In this document: positions 54,720-63,994 of the stretch, piece by piece
How the letters are laid out: each line of letters opens with the position of its first letter
Position numbering within the stretch: position 1 is the stretch's first letter
NCBI RefSeq assembly: GCF_900547205.1
Contig: NZ_URFY01000010.1
Coordinates: 1-64,000 of the forward strand
Direction of reading: 5' to 3'
Length of the DNA: 64,000 nucleotides
Source: an uncultured Bacteroides sp.
Lineage (GTDB): Bacteria > Bacteroidota > Bacteroidia > Bacteroidales > Bacteroidaceae
Translations under genes and position numbers: made by a program
The notes under the pieces: model-generated
Database searches by the model: none
What the model was told of the DNA's origin: nothing
Seen by the model: only the letters and a program-made list of their open reading frames with translations

Positions 54720-54831
54720 AATAATTCGCCACAGAGTGACACAGCGTTTCACAGAGTTTTTTTCACTGAGGCTACAAGTGAAAAAAATAAAAATATCACA
54801 GCAATTGAACCAACGTTGCTAGTAAAACGTT

Positions 54832-54839
54832 TACTTTTG
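54832..54839 (+). promoter_or_regulatory. -7 box of ddh
   Basis: TACTTTTG 42 bp before the ddh ATG, no clear -33 element. Confidence 0.5.
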
Positions 54840-54881
54840 TAGGCAAAAGAAAGAAATTTGTTCATTTAAACCAAGAAAAGA

Positions 54882-55781
54882 ATGAAAAAAGTAAGAGCTG
54901 CCATCGTTGGTTATGGCAACATCGGTCACTATGTACTCGAGGCGCTTCAAGCTGCGCCGGATTTCGAAATAGCCGGAGTCGTTCGTCGTGCAGGAGCGGA
55001 GAACAAGCCGGAAGAGTTGGCAAACTATGAAGTGGTGAAGGATATCAAAGAATTGGAGGGCGTAGAAGTAGCCATTCTTTGCACTCCTACCCGCAGCGTT
55101 GAGAAATATGCCAAAGAATATCTGGCGATGGGTATAAACACAGTAGACAGCTTCGACATTCATACCGGCATCGTTGACTTGCGCCACACACTGGACGCCA
55201 CAGCTAAAGATCACAAAGCCGTTTCTATCATCTCTGCCGGATGGGATCCGGGAAGCGACTCTATCGTCCGCACTATGCTGGAAGCGATTGCTCCGAAGGG
55301 AATCACTTACACCAACTTCGGCCCCGGCATGAGCATGGGACACACCGTAGCCGTGAAAGCCATTGATGGAGTGAAAGCCGCTCTTTCAATGACCATCCCC
55401 ACGGGAACCGGTATCCACCGCCGTATGGTATATATCGAACTGAAAGACGGATATAAATTTGAAGAAGTGGCTGCCGCCATCAAAGCAGACCCTTACTTCG
55501 TGAACGACGAAACCCACGTGAAACAGGTTCCGAGCGTAGATGCCCTACTCGATATGGGACACGGTGTCAACCTGACCCGCAAAGGTGTTTCCGGTAAGAC
55601 ACAGAACCAGTTGTTCGAATTTAACATGCGCATCAACAATCCAGCACTGACAGCTCAAGTGTTGGTATGCGTGGCACGCGCTTCCATGAAGCAGCAACCG
55701 GGATGCTACACGATGGTGGAAGTACCCGTTATCGACCTTCTTCCGGGCGACCGCGAAGAGTGGATTGGACATTTGGTATAA
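54882..55781 (+). CDS. ddh: meso-diaminopimelate D-dehydrogenase
   Basis: 299 aa. The Rossmann motif is AIVGYGNIGHYVLEAL (about 7-22), followed by GVVRR (NADP phosphate-binding arginines). Substrate-binding motifs include SAGWDPGSDSIVR, FGPGMSMGHTVAVKAIDGV and TGTGIHRRMVYIE. It makes meso-diaminopimelate directly from tetrahydrodipicolinate for lysine and peptidoglycan synthesis, using NADPH and ammonia. Single gene with its own promoter and terminator. Confidence 0.95.
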   Translation: MKKVRAAIVGYGNIGHYVLEALQAAPDFEIAGVVRRAGAENKPEELANYEVVKDIKELEGVEVAILCTPTRSVEKYAKEYLAMGINTVDSFDIHTGIVDLRHTLDATAKDHKAVSIISAGWDPGSDSIVRTMLEAIAPKGITYTNFGPGMSMGHTVAVKAIDGVKAALSMTIPTGTGIHRRMVYIELKDGYKFEEVAAAIKADPYFVNDETHVKQVPSVDALLDMGHGVNLTRKGVSGKTQNQLFEFNMRINNPALTAQVLVCVARASMKQQPGCYTMVEVPVIDLLPGDREEWIGHLV

Positions 55782-55802
55782 GGTATAAAAACTTTTCATA
55801 TA

Positions 55803-55828
55803 GGGTGTCCGAAAGGATACCCTTTTTT
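55803..55828 (+). terminator. ddh terminator
   Basis: GGGTGTCC (55803-55810), GAAA loop, GGATACCC (55815-55822), six T. A second 11-bp inverted repeat at 55835-55845/55876-55886 may serve the converging GH89 gene. Confidence 0.85.
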
Positions 55829-55932
55829 ATTAAAGTGCCTTTATCCTTAATTTGCCATGACCGTGACAAACTAAAGATAAAGGCACCTTAACTTTGCAAG
55901 CAATTTACCGCAACTATTATGAATAGGACAGC

Positions 55933-58131
55933 TTAATAGTTTGAATCCTGCTTCATTTCCTTTATATATTTTCGATAAAGTTCTTTGACTATCTTTACTT
56001 CGTCCGGCTGCGGAATGGATATGAACTCTTCTTTCGATTCTACAAACTTTGTATCCATCGCAAAAAAGTCGATGTTTTCCGACGGTTTTCCTTCCAGTTC
56101 ATGCCGGAGAGTTTCGAAATAAGCCTGCCAACGAGGAGCGTATAATCCTGCCAGAATGCCGTTCCATTCTTTGTGGGCATATTCGTGCAGACTAGAGTTG
56201 ACGGGTGCCCAAGTAGTGATTTGACGTTTGGCATTCTGCACAAAAAGCTCTTTTTCTGCAGAGGTAGAACCACACGCAGCCGCTTGGTGTATCCATTCAC
56301 CTAGTAAAAATTCTTTCCGGGTGCTCAGTAAGCGGTCCTGATCCAAAATCATCTCACAGAATTTCCGGGTGTAGCGATCAAAGGCTTCAATGTCTTTATC
56401 CTGAAAAGCCTTCGCTATATAGCTATGGACATATTTGCCGTAATCAGCAAGCATCTGGCGTGTTACGTCTACTACATCATACCGGTAGGTATCCACTTCA
56501 CTAAGTTGCCGTTCGGCTTTCAGCAGACAGCCTAAAGCCTCGGCTACTGCCATTGGAGGATAGTACAGTTTCGCTGTTCCCCAAGAAGATACGTAGTCAA
56601 TTTCCAGTGAAGGCCGGGCACAGAAAAAAGATTCCTGTGGTCCGTCGGCTGCCCAAGGGCAACTGTAGACGGTAGATGCCAGCAGTTGCATGGCTGCATC
56701 GGCATTCTTATCACTTTTCCCATAACGGTAGGCCGTATAGTCCGATATCCAATCTTTTACTACAATGGTATCCTTTTGCCAAGCCATATCATATACCATA
56801 TCATAGTCAATAGGATTGGTGCCAATACCTTCGGGAGTGGTGCCAATACCGCATACACGCTTACCCAACGGGTGTTGTTTTGCTTTAACCACCCCGCTGG
56901 CGTAGCTGGGCAGCTTGCCATACATACCGATACGCCCGCCAAAGTTTGGCAATGCACACCATATCCAATCATGATTCCGGTAACCGCCTTCCTTGTGTGA
57001 TACGGACGTAGGTATGCCTCCCCATTGCGGGCGGGCACATGCCATTAGATCTAGTATGACAGCCTCTCCTGTTTTCAATCCATCCATCAAGACTCCGGAA
57101 GGATTTCCATCCCATCCTTGAAGCACCCATACCGCTTGCGGGTTTTGCTCTTTCATCAGTTGATAAATGTGAGAAGCAGCTTCTTTGATGTTGATTCCTT
57201 TTGTATTGCCTCCTTCATGGAAGGGATCGCCGGCAAAGTATCGGGCTTTCCCGAAGAGCTTTTCCTGCTCTTCATAAAATATACGTGCCACTTTCGTAAA
57301 GAGCGGATCGGAAGGAACAAGGAAAGCGGGACGCTGGAAAGTAATCCATTTCCCTACATTCCTGATATCAGCTTCCGGGAATTTCTGAATCATACTATTG
57401 GGTATCATTCCATAGAAACCTTGAAGAACGGGTTCCATGCCATACTCGCGCATACGCTTCAGCATTTTCTGCTGTATGTCGGTCTGGCGATTGATGAATT
57501 GCTGTGACACAGGTCCTCCGAACTTCTCCAAGTTTCCCATCAGCCACCACGCTTCATACCCCGCACCGGGCAAGAAGTCGATAATTTCCTGTTCGGAATA
57601 GCCCAGCCTGCGTAATGTGTTTTGCCATACGGCATACTGTCCGACGACTGATACCAGAGGCATATTTATGCCTTGCATTGCCATACGGTCTATCTCGTCT
57701 TCCCATTGCTGCCAGTCCCAAAAAGCCATGGAGTAACTGTACGTACAATAGTTTAGATAGTATCGTAGCGGAAGCTCAGCGTCTATATGCAGTTTAGGAG
57801 CCACAACTGGAAGCGATTTTACCGGGGCAAGGTTATTGCCCGTCCAACTGATGGTGCGGTGCAGGTAATGGCGCATATAGTGATTCAGTCCTCTCGCCAT
57901 TGGCACTCCTTTGTTTCCCCGGATAATAAGCTTTCCGTTACGGGTTTCCAACTCAAAGAAATCTTTTTCACCCGCCATCTTTTCAAAGAGGATGTTGTCA
58001 GCCTGTTCCGGCAACATCTTTTCGGCGAGTCGTTTCAGATTGCCGTCTTCTCCATGCATAGGAATGGCAAAAAGGCACAGGCTTACCGTTAACAGTAAAC
58101 CGACATAAATACTTTTCAGGTCTGTTATCAT
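55933..58131 (-). CDS. GH89 alpha-N-acetylglucosaminidase
   Basis: 732 aa with a signal peptide (to about residue 27). An N-terminal beta domain (GVPMARGLNHYMRHYLHRTISW) is followed by the TIM barrel with RYYLNYCTYSYSMAFWDWQQ, GINMPL, GNLEKFGGPVSQ, FAGDPFHEGGNTKG and WVLQGWDGNPS, all typical of NAGLU/GH89. It cleaves terminal alpha-GlcNAc, found on gastric-type mucin O-glycans and heparan-type chains. Last gene of the SusC-SusD-GH89 unit, so the locus targeted an alpha-GlcNAc-capped glycan. Intact despite the broken SusC. Confidence 0.93.
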   Translation of the reverse strand: MITDLKSIYVGLLLTVSLCLFAIPMHGEDGNLKRLAEKMLPEQADNILFEKMAGEKDFFELETRNGKLIIRGNKGVPMARGLNHYMRHYLHRTISWTGNNLAPVKSLPVVAPKLHIDAELPLRYYLNYCTYSYSMAFWDWQQWEDEIDRMAMQGINMPLVSVVGQYAVWQNTLRRLGYSEQEIIDFLPGAGYEAWWLMGNLEKFGGPVSQQFINRQTDIQQKMLKRMREYGMEPVLQGFYGMIPNSMIQKFPEADIRNVGKWITFQRPAFLVPSDPLFTKVARIFYEEQEKLFGKARYFAGDPFHEGGNTKGINIKEAASHIYQLMKEQNPQAVWVLQGWDGNPSGVLMDGLKTGEAVILDLMACARPQWGGIPTSVSHKEGGYRNHDWIWCALPNFGGRIGMYGKLPSYASGVVKAKQHPLGKRVCGIGTTPEGIGTNPIDYDMVYDMAWQKDTIVVKDWISDYTAYRYGKSDKNADAAMQLLASTVYSCPWAADGPQESFFCARPSLEIDYVSSWGTAKLYYPPMAVAEALGCLLKAERQLSEVDTYRYDVVDVTRQMLADYGKYVHSYIAKAFQDKDIEAFDRYTRKFCEMILDQDRLLSTRKEFLLGEWIHQAAACGSTSAEKELFVQNAKRQITTWAPVNSSLHEYAHKEWNGILAGLYAPRWQAYFETLRHELEGKPSENIDFFAMDTKFVESKEEFISIPQPDEVKIVKELYRKYIKEMKQDSNY

Positions 58132-58220
58132 TATTGGGATTTGTTATTTGTGCTACATTAGTAAAAAAAGGGAAATTTCAAGCGCCATACTCCGACGAAA
58201 TAATATTTTCCCAATACTAG

Positions 58221-58269
58221 TAAAGCGGATTTAGCGTATCAGTTGAATGAATCCGCGCAATCCGCTTTA
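58221..58269. repeat. Palindromic element between susD-like and GH89 genes
   Basis: TAAAGCGGATT (58221-58231) pairs with AATCCGCTTTA (58259-58269). The inner part has TTAGCG/CGCGCAA, similar in layout to the TAGGCACGG elements but with another sequence. Confidence 0.7.
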
Positions 58270-58287
58270 TTTAGTGCCTAAGGCTTG

Positions 58288-60144
58288 TTACCATCCCGGA
58301 TTCTGAATCAAGTTGGGATTGATATCAATATAATCTTGGTCTATAGGATAAAAATATTGCTTCTGTGTGAATATAATCGGTCTTTCCGGAAGTACTCTGG
58401 CTTGATAAAACTCTTCTGCAGTAGTACCTGCCGAAGTCAAACCGCGCATACCGTTCCCATCTTCTTTGAAGAATTGCTCTGCTATGTTCCACCGTTTTAC
58501 ATCATATAACCAGTGTCCTTCAAAAATCAACTCACACATACGTTCGCGGCGGACAATTTTTATCAGGTCATCACCGGTTGGGCTACCGAATGACTCTGCC
58601 AGTGTAGGCAATCCGGCTTTCTCGCGGATAGCGTTAAAGTAATGGGTTGCATCAGCATCCAGCGTTCCGGTATATTCTGCACAAGCTTCTGCGTAGTTCA
58701 TGTACAGTTCTCCTAAACGGATAATGGGGAACGGATAGGGATTTACGGTGAAAGTACCCGTACTCGTTGCTTGGTTGGTAGTACTTACCCCTTTCTTCAA
58801 TGCATATCCGCTGTAAAGGTGGTCGGCATTCAGGTCGGCTTGTTGCACGCCATTCTGCTCTTTAAAGCGGAGTTTGAGCGTGATGGTGTCTCCATTGATT
58901 TCATACGGACCACGGTCGAAGCCTACAAAAGCGTAGAAACGTGGTTCACGGTCACGGTGCAGATAGATAGTAGAATCGCCCGGCATTATTTTCATACGGT
59001 CTTCCCACTTGTAATTAGGGTCTTCATCGCATGGAATACCGTTCTTGGAATAAAAGAATTCCACAGCACGCAATGACGGACCTATACCACCAACCGGATC
59101 TTTGGCGTCACGGGGACAGATACCTCTGGGTGTAACCATTGTTTGAATATTGTTTTGGTTATTACCCGTCTCTTTTGCGTTGCTGTATCCCCAAATCAGT
59201 TCTTGGTTCCAAGGATCTGTCATTGTAAAACGTTGGTTTGCCACTGCCTGGTCAAACTTGCTAAGCGGTTTCGTACTTGTGTACTTATATAAACGTATTC
59301 CGGCTTCATCGGCCATGGTAATAGCTTTCTTGGTTTCATCCATGGCTATCTTCCACTTGTTCTTATCATACGTTGGATTAATCAGTGGAGTGCCGTTTTT
59401 ATCTTTAAAGTTTGCATAGAAATCGCTGTTGTTGCCGTTATACAGAGGGCTTGCAGCAAAGAGGTACATTCTGGCCTTCAATGCTTGGGCAATGACTTTC
59501 GTTGCACGTCCCAAGTCATTGTTCGGTACGGTGGTCGGCAAATTTCCCATAGCTTTATCGAACATACCGGCAATGGCCGCTACGCATTCATCATACGTTT
59601 TACGTGGACGGAAGTAGGTCTCTCCTTCACCGTCCAAAGGAATCTCCGTATCAACGATTACTATCGGACCATAGTTCTGCAACAAAACTGAATGGAAATA
59701 AGTAATCAGGAAGTCGGTTTCTGCAAGCCATACTTTCTTTTTAGCTTCATATTCCGCCGGTGATATCGTCATCGGCACCACTTTATCAATATTGTTCTGG
59801 AAAAGATAGCATTGTTTGATGCCTTGATAGCATTGCTGCCAAATGTCCAAAACCGGGTTGCTGGAACTGTATTGCAATTGTTGCATCTGCAAGAACGAGA
59901 ACCATTGCAGTCCCCAGTGCTTAGAGCATACCGTTTCATTAGACATCAGCCAACTGAAGTTCGTACGGCAATTGTTGTATTGCGGTATATAAGAATAACA
60001 CGTATAAACAAAGTTTTCCGCAGTGGTTTCGTTTTTGAACGCATCCGCCAATGTGGCTGTATCGTCAGGCACTATGTCCAAATAGTCGCAACTACTAAAC
60101 AAAACCGTTGAAAATAGCGTAAGGATTAAAATTATATTTTTCAT
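58288..60144 (-). CDS. SusD-like surface glycan-binding lipoprotein
   Basis: 618 aa with a lipobox (LFSSC) followed by DYLDIVPDD, a typical RagB/SusD start. TPR-like helices run along the chain (e.g. TTAENFVYTCYSYIPQYNN), and PFPIIRLGELYMNYAEACAEYTG with the C-terminal FEGHWLYDVKRWNIAEQ are standard family motifs. It would bind the glycan at the cell surface as lid of the SusC transporter. It begins 10 bp after the SusC stop. Because the SusC remnant lacks its N-terminus and promoter, expression of this gene is uncertain. Confidence 0.95.
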   Translation of the reverse strand: MKNIILILTLFSTVLFSSCDYLDIVPDDTATLADAFKNETTAENFVYTCYSYIPQYNNCRTNFSWLMSNETVCSKHWGLQWFSFLQMQQLQYSSSNPVLDIWQQCYQGIKQCYLFQNNIDKVVPMTISPAEYEAKKKVWLAETDFLITYFHSVLLQNYGPIVIVDTEIPLDGEGETYFRPRKTYDECVAAIAGMFDKAMGNLPTTVPNNDLGRATKVIAQALKARMYLFAASPLYNGNNSDFYANFKDKNGTPLINPTYDKNKWKIAMDETKKAITMADEAGIRLYKYTSTKPLSKFDQAVANQRFTMTDPWNQELIWGYSNAKETGNNQNNIQTMVTPRGICPRDAKDPVGGIGPSLRAVEFFYSKNGIPCDEDPNYKWEDRMKIMPGDSTIYLHRDREPRFYAFVGFDRGPYEINGDTITLKLRFKEQNGVQQADLNADHLYSGYALKKGVSTTNQATSTGTFTVNPYPFPIIRLGELYMNYAEACAEYTGTLDADATHYFNAIREKAGLPTLAESFGSPTGDDLIKIVRRERMCELIFEGHWLYDVKRWNIAEQFFKEDGNGMRGLTSAGTTAEEFYQARVLPERPIIFTQKQYFYPIDQDYIDINPNLIQNPGW

Positions 60145-60154
60145 GTGAACTCAT

Positions 60155-61959
60155 TTAAAATGTTAATTGTAAACCAATGGTAGCAACACGCAAATTAGGA
60201 TAGGTCAAACCTTTACCTCCACCCAACTCCGGATCCCAATGTTTGAACGGCGAGAAGGTGAGCAGATTCTGTCCTGAAAGGAAGAGTCGTGCCATCTTAT
60301 ATGTATATCCTATCTCCATATTTTTGAGACGCATGAATGCCCCGCTGCGCAGCCAGTAAGTAGAAGACTCGAAGTTGTTGTGCGAGTCCAGATTGCTAAT
60401 CAGGCGCGGATATTCTGCATTCGGGTTAGGGTTGGCTTCCGTCCAATAGTCTTTGGCGATAAAGTCGAGCAATGTAGTTTGGTCGGAAGTAAACGGATGT
60501 ATGTTCTGCATCATAAGACTTGTTTTGGCCACTCCCTGAAAGAATATGGAGAAATCGAAATTCTTGTATTGAAAGGAACCTCCGAAACCATAAACAATCT
60601 GTGGAACGGTGGGGTCACCAATCTCCATCATGTCATTACCGTCTATCTTATTGTCCCCGTTCAGGTCCTTATACTTGATGTCGCCCGGCTTCAAGTTAGG
60701 TGAGAAAGTTTGTTCAGGGCTATTTGTCACATCTTCTTCATCTTTGAACAATCCCAAAGCGACCAAACCTGTATAGCGATTCAGGGGCTTTCCAACTTCC
60801 GAACGATATGCTTCATTTTCAGGGTAAACGGGTTCGTCGGCATCCAACAATTCATTTTTGGCATACGTAAAACTACCTTTCAAGGATACCACGAAATCTT
60901 TAGAGAATGCTTTATTGTATTCCACATTCAAGTCGACACCACCATTTTTAACTTTACCCAAATTTGCGAAAGGACGCAAATCGTTTGTAATACCGGATTC
61001 AGCAGGTACGATGTTTCTACGCATGAAAATGTCTTTACGTGTCTCTGTGAACCAATCGAAGGTGATGCTCAGCGAGTTAAACAACGTCAAGTCAAATCCT
61101 ACATTGGCTTTGATACCTGTTTCCCAACGTGCACCATCCGTACCATATCGGGTAATGACTGCTCCCGTACCTGTATTCATCCAATTGTTTCCAAAGGTAA
61201 AGGATCTTCCGGACAGATTTACATAGGTCAGGTAGGGGAAACGTGAATCGGTGGATGAGTTTCCTACTTTACCATACGAGCCTCTGATTTTCAGGTTAGA
61301 AATGGTGTTCTTTAACGGGCTGAAGAAATCTTCGTTCGAGATGTTGTAGCCCACAGCCACTGAAGGGAAAAAGCCAAAGCGCTTTCCTTCTGCAAAGTTT
61401 TCACTTCCATTGTATCCAAAATTCGCTTCAAGCAGATACTTACCGTCGTATGCATAAGTGACACGACCTGCAATACCCTGGTTGCGTACAGGAAGGTAGC
61501 ATAAAAATCACTTGGTGCATTTTGATTGTAGTCTCTTTGCAAATATACAAGCATGGCACCCACGTTGTGTTTATCGGCAAAAGTCCGTGCATAGTCCAAA
61601 GACAACTGATAGTTCAGTAAGCGGTCGCCTCCGTTGGAAGGGGTTGTAGTAAGGGCAGTTGTACCCTTGGTAATGGATTCGTAGGTGTAGGTATATTCAC
61701 CATTGGCATCTTTTGAGTAATCTTTTATCCCATAGTAGTAGGGAGAGAAAGAACGTACTACATTTGTAGTAGCCCAGTTCTTGAAAGATATAATCCCTTT
61801 GACCTTCAGCCCGGGAGTGATAAATTTCAAATCCTGTTCCAAGTCAAGACTGGCAATCATGGTCGATTCATTCTTCTTAGAATAACCGCTCACCATTTCA
61901 GCATAAGGGTTACGATACTTACCTGCCACAGGTCCACCGTAATAAAAAGCCGGAAACTG
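60155..61959 (-). pseudogene. SusC-like TonB-dependent receptor, N-terminally deleted and frameshifted
   Basis: The C-terminal 60% of a SusC barrel can be read in two frames. One carries RNPYAEMVSGYSKKNEST...SDFYAT and the other, after a one-base deletion near 61493, PVRNQGIAGRVTYAYDGKYL...VGYNISNEDFFSPLKNT through to the C-terminal LRVATIGLQLTF. The signal sequence, TonB-box region, plug domain and first barrel strands (about 400 residues) are missing. Similarity stops abruptly at about 61957, next to the leader of the hemolysin-III gene. The product cannot be a working transporter. Remaining codons are otherwise well preserved, so the loss looks recent. Confidence 0.88.
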
Positions 61960-62048
61960 AAGCTCCATTATGAAACAATCCAAGAATAAATGAATATTCC
62001 CTCCATATAAATCATTTGCCAAATAATGATATTACTTGATATTATACG

Positions 62049-62056
62049 TATCTTTG
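62049..62056 (+). promoter_or_regulatory. -7 box of the hemolysin-III-like gene
   Basis: TATCTTTG 22 bp before the TTG start at 62079. It lies about 90 bp from the SusC deletion junction. Confidence 0.5.
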
Positions 62057-62078
62057 CGCGCTCAAAAAAAACGAAACA

Positions 62079-62729
62079 TTGGAAAATAAAAGATACAGCA
62101 ACGGAGAAGAATGGGCAAATACCCTTAGTCATGGAGCAGGCATATTGCTCGGAGTTATCGCCGGCTATTTCTTGATTGTGAAAGCATCGGAGAATGCCGA
62201 ACCGCATTGGGCGGTGGTCTGTGTGACAGTCTATCTGGCAGGAATGTTATCTTCCTACGTCAGTTCTACATGGTATCACGGGAGCCGTCCCGGCAAGGCG
62301 AAAGAGCTGCTTCGCAAATTCGACCATGGAGCTATCTATCTGCATATTGCAGGTACATACACTCCTTTCACACTGCTCGTCATGCGTCACGCCGGCGGTT
62401 GGGGATGGGGAATCTTCGCTTTTGTCTGGCTGTCGGCTGCTGTAGGGTTCATACTGAGTTTCAAGAAACTGAAAGAGCACAGCAATCTGGAGACTGTTTG
62501 CTATGTAGGCATGGGAGCCTGCATATTGGTAGCTATGAAGCCTTTAATGGATAATCTTGCGTCAATGGGGGCTGCTCCCGCCTTCTGGTGGCTGATAGGC
62601 GGTGGCATTTCTTATATCGTGGGAGCTATATTCTATTCACTGCGCAAACCTTATATGCACGCCACTTTCCACTTATTTTGTCTGGGAGGTAGCATTGGGC
62701 ACATTATTGCTATCTGGCTGATACTATAA
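62079..62729 (+). CDS. Hemolysin III / PAQR-type membrane protein
   Basis: 216 aa with seven predicted TM segments. Family motifs are TLSHGAGILLGVIAG, SSTWYHGSRPGKAK, FDHGAIYLHIAGTYTP and the C-terminal HATFHLFCLGGSIGHII, giving the conserved histidines of the hemolysin III/PAQR superfamily (putative metal-dependent hydrolases). The name is historical and does not imply lysis. The best start is a TTG at 62079, as there is no ATG before the conserved NGEEWANTLSHG and the -7 box fits. Confidence 0.88.
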   Translation: MENKRYSNGEEWANTLSHGAGILLGVIAGYFLIVKASENAEPHWAVVCVTVYLAGMLSSYVSSTWYHGSRPGKAKELLRKFDHGAIYLHIAGTYTPFTLLVMRHAGGWGWGIFAFVWLSAAVGFILSFKKLKEHSNLETVCYVGMGACILVAMKPLMDNLASMGAAPAFWWLIGGGISYIVGAIFYSLRKPYMHATFHLFCLGGSIGHIIAIWLIL

Positions 62730-62747
62730 GAGGTGACGTCCGGGCAT

Positions 62748-62821
62748 AAAAAAAGGCTATCTATCCCAGACAGCCAATCTTTTTGTTAACCTTAAATCTA
62801 ATACTATGAAAAACACATTGC
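62748..62821 (-). ncRNA. Probable small RNA with own promoter and terminator
   Basis: Minus strand: an ideal promoter precedes about 35 bases (containing AGTATTAGATTTAAGGTTAAC), then a hairpin GGCTGTCTGGGATAGATAGCC and seven T at 62748-62754. There is no plausible reading frame. Length about 65-75 nt. The hairpin also closes the converging hemolysin-III transcript. Confidence 0.6.
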
Positions 62822-62851
62822 AAAGATACGGACTTTCCGCATATCTCCAAA
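62821..62851 (-). promoter_or_regulatory. Promoter of the minus-strand small RNA
   Basis: TTTG (complement of 62848-62851), 19 bp, TATCTTTG (complement of 62821-62828), a full consensus match. The remaining gap up to rpiA (to 63021) is AT-rich; I see no further feature. Confidence 0.65.
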
Positions 62852-63021
62852 TTTCGAAGGCAATGTAACCCGATTTATAACACGCTTTAATAGATATCAC
62901 CAATTTGTTAACGTTTAACGTAACTAGATTAAAAAATTAACTAAACCTAAAACAAACACTTTCCACCGCTTGTTAAACTATATAGAGTAACTTGATATAG
63001 TAAACTATAGAACGTAAAGTG

Positions 63022-63780
63022 ATGAACTGGGATAATGACCTGATAAAGCATCTCCAATGGTCGGATGCGATAACCAACCGAGAGGCAAAAGAGCGTGTAG
63101 CTCGCGAAGTGGCAGCTATGGCCAAAGAGAACGAAGTGATAGGAGCCGGCTCCGGCTCAACCGTTTATCTCACCCTGTTCCAACTAGCCCGACGGATTCG
63201 TGAAGAGCATCTGCACATCGAAGTCATCCCCGCTTCCAAAGAAATCTCCTTGACTTGCATACAACTTGATATCCCTCAAACCACCCTCTGGAACAAACGC
63301 CCAGACTGGACCTTCGACGGAGCCGACGAAGTGGACTCCGACTACAACCTGATAAAAGGACGTGGCGGCGCCATGTGCAAAGAGAAGCTACTCATCAAGA
63401 GCAGCAACAAAACATTCATCATCATCGACCCCGCTAAACTTGTCAACGAGCTGGGAAGCAAATTCCCCATACCCGTGGAAATCTTCCCCGACTCACTGGC
63501 TTATGTAGAAAACGAACTGCACCGACTAGGCGCATCAGATATCGTACTCCGCCCCGCCCACGGCAAAGACGGACCTACGCTGACGGAAAACGGTAACTTC
63601 ATCCTCGACACCCGCTTCCGCTATATCGACTCTTCGCTAGAGAACCAACTCAAGGCAATAACCGGAGTTATGGAAAGCGGACTTTTTTTAGGGTACAATG
63701 TTGAGGTAATAGTATCTTCATCCATTGACGGAGTGAATGCAAAACCCCGAAATGAATCCTTTATTGCCCCAAGGACTTGA
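63022..63780 (+). CDS. rpiA: Ribose-5-phosphate isomerase A
   Basis: 252 aa from the ATG at 63022; a GTG one codon earlier is less likely. Diagnostic motifs are GAGSGSTVYLTL (phosphate loop), TFDGADEVDSDYNLIKGRGG (catalytic Asp region) and AMCKEKLL. It interconverts ribose-5-phosphate and ribulose-5-phosphate in the non-oxidative pentose phosphate pathway. It lies alone with no neighbours in the pathway. Confidence 0.95.
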   Translation: MNWDNDLIKHLQWSDAITNREAKERVAREVAAMAKENEVIGAGSGSTVYLTLFQLARRIREEHLHIEVIPASKEISLTCIQLDIPQTTLWNKRPDWTFDGADEVDSDYNLIKGRGGAMCKEKLLIKSSNKTFIIIDPAKLVNELGSKFPIPVEIFPDSLAYVENELHRLGASDIVLRPAHGKDGPTLTENGNFILDTRFRYIDSSLENQLKAITGVMESGLFLGYNVEVIVSSSIDGVNAKPRNESFIAPRT

Positions 63781-63807
63781 CAAATGCTTTTTTTTATTGT
63801 ATATTTG
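63777..63807 (+). promoter_or_regulatory. Promoter of the right-end small transcription unit
   Basis: TTG (63777-63779), 20 bp, TATATTTG (63800-63807). The -33 element overlaps the rpiA stop. Confidence 0.65.
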
Positions 63808-63813
63808 TACCTG

Positions 63814-63994
63814 CTACGTGCAATAAAACTATAAAAAATGAAAGAAAGGAATACATATAATCCTCCGTACCCAACTGATCTAAAGTATAAGATTAGGACA
63901 TAAGTCCCTCCAAATTTATATAAATATTAGGGAATAAGAATTCTCCCGAAGGCTTAAGGCTGCGAACCACTATGGGGTTTGCAGCCTTTTTTGT
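63814..63994 (+). ncRNA. Short transcription unit: small RNA or 21-aa peptide mRNA
   Basis: About 180 nt from the predicted start to the T run. It contains an ATG frame of 21 codons (63838-63903, beginning MKERNTYNPPYPTD) preceded by an A-rich stretch as favoured by Bacteroidetes ribosomes. After the frame there are small stems (GGACATAAGTCC) and a strong terminator. It may be a structured RNA, a peptide message, or both. Confidence 0.55.
63956..63994 (+). terminator. Terminator of the right-end small unit
   Basis: AAGGCTGCGAACC (63956-63968) pairs with GGTTTGCAGCCTT (63976-63988, one G-T pair), followed by TTTT. Confidence 0.88.

Noticed and set aside
54704..54742. N-terminal extension of RuvA by 13 residues
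   Set aside because: RuvA conservation starts at MIEYVRG and the -7 box lies inside the proposed extension.
60155..62022. Two separate genes for the two SusC reading frames
   Set aside because: They are adjacent parts of one barrel sequence joined across a single-base shift near 61493; the N-terminal frame start is not a real gene start.
62806..62868. A 20-codon plus-strand frame starting MKNTLQRYG as a leader peptide
   Set aside because: It lies over the minus-strand promoter elements and has no plus-strand promoter; the small-RNA reading explains the sequence better.
63814..63994. The right-end unit as 6S RNA
   Set aside because: The 5' and 3' ends do not pair into the long closing stem that 6S RNA requires.
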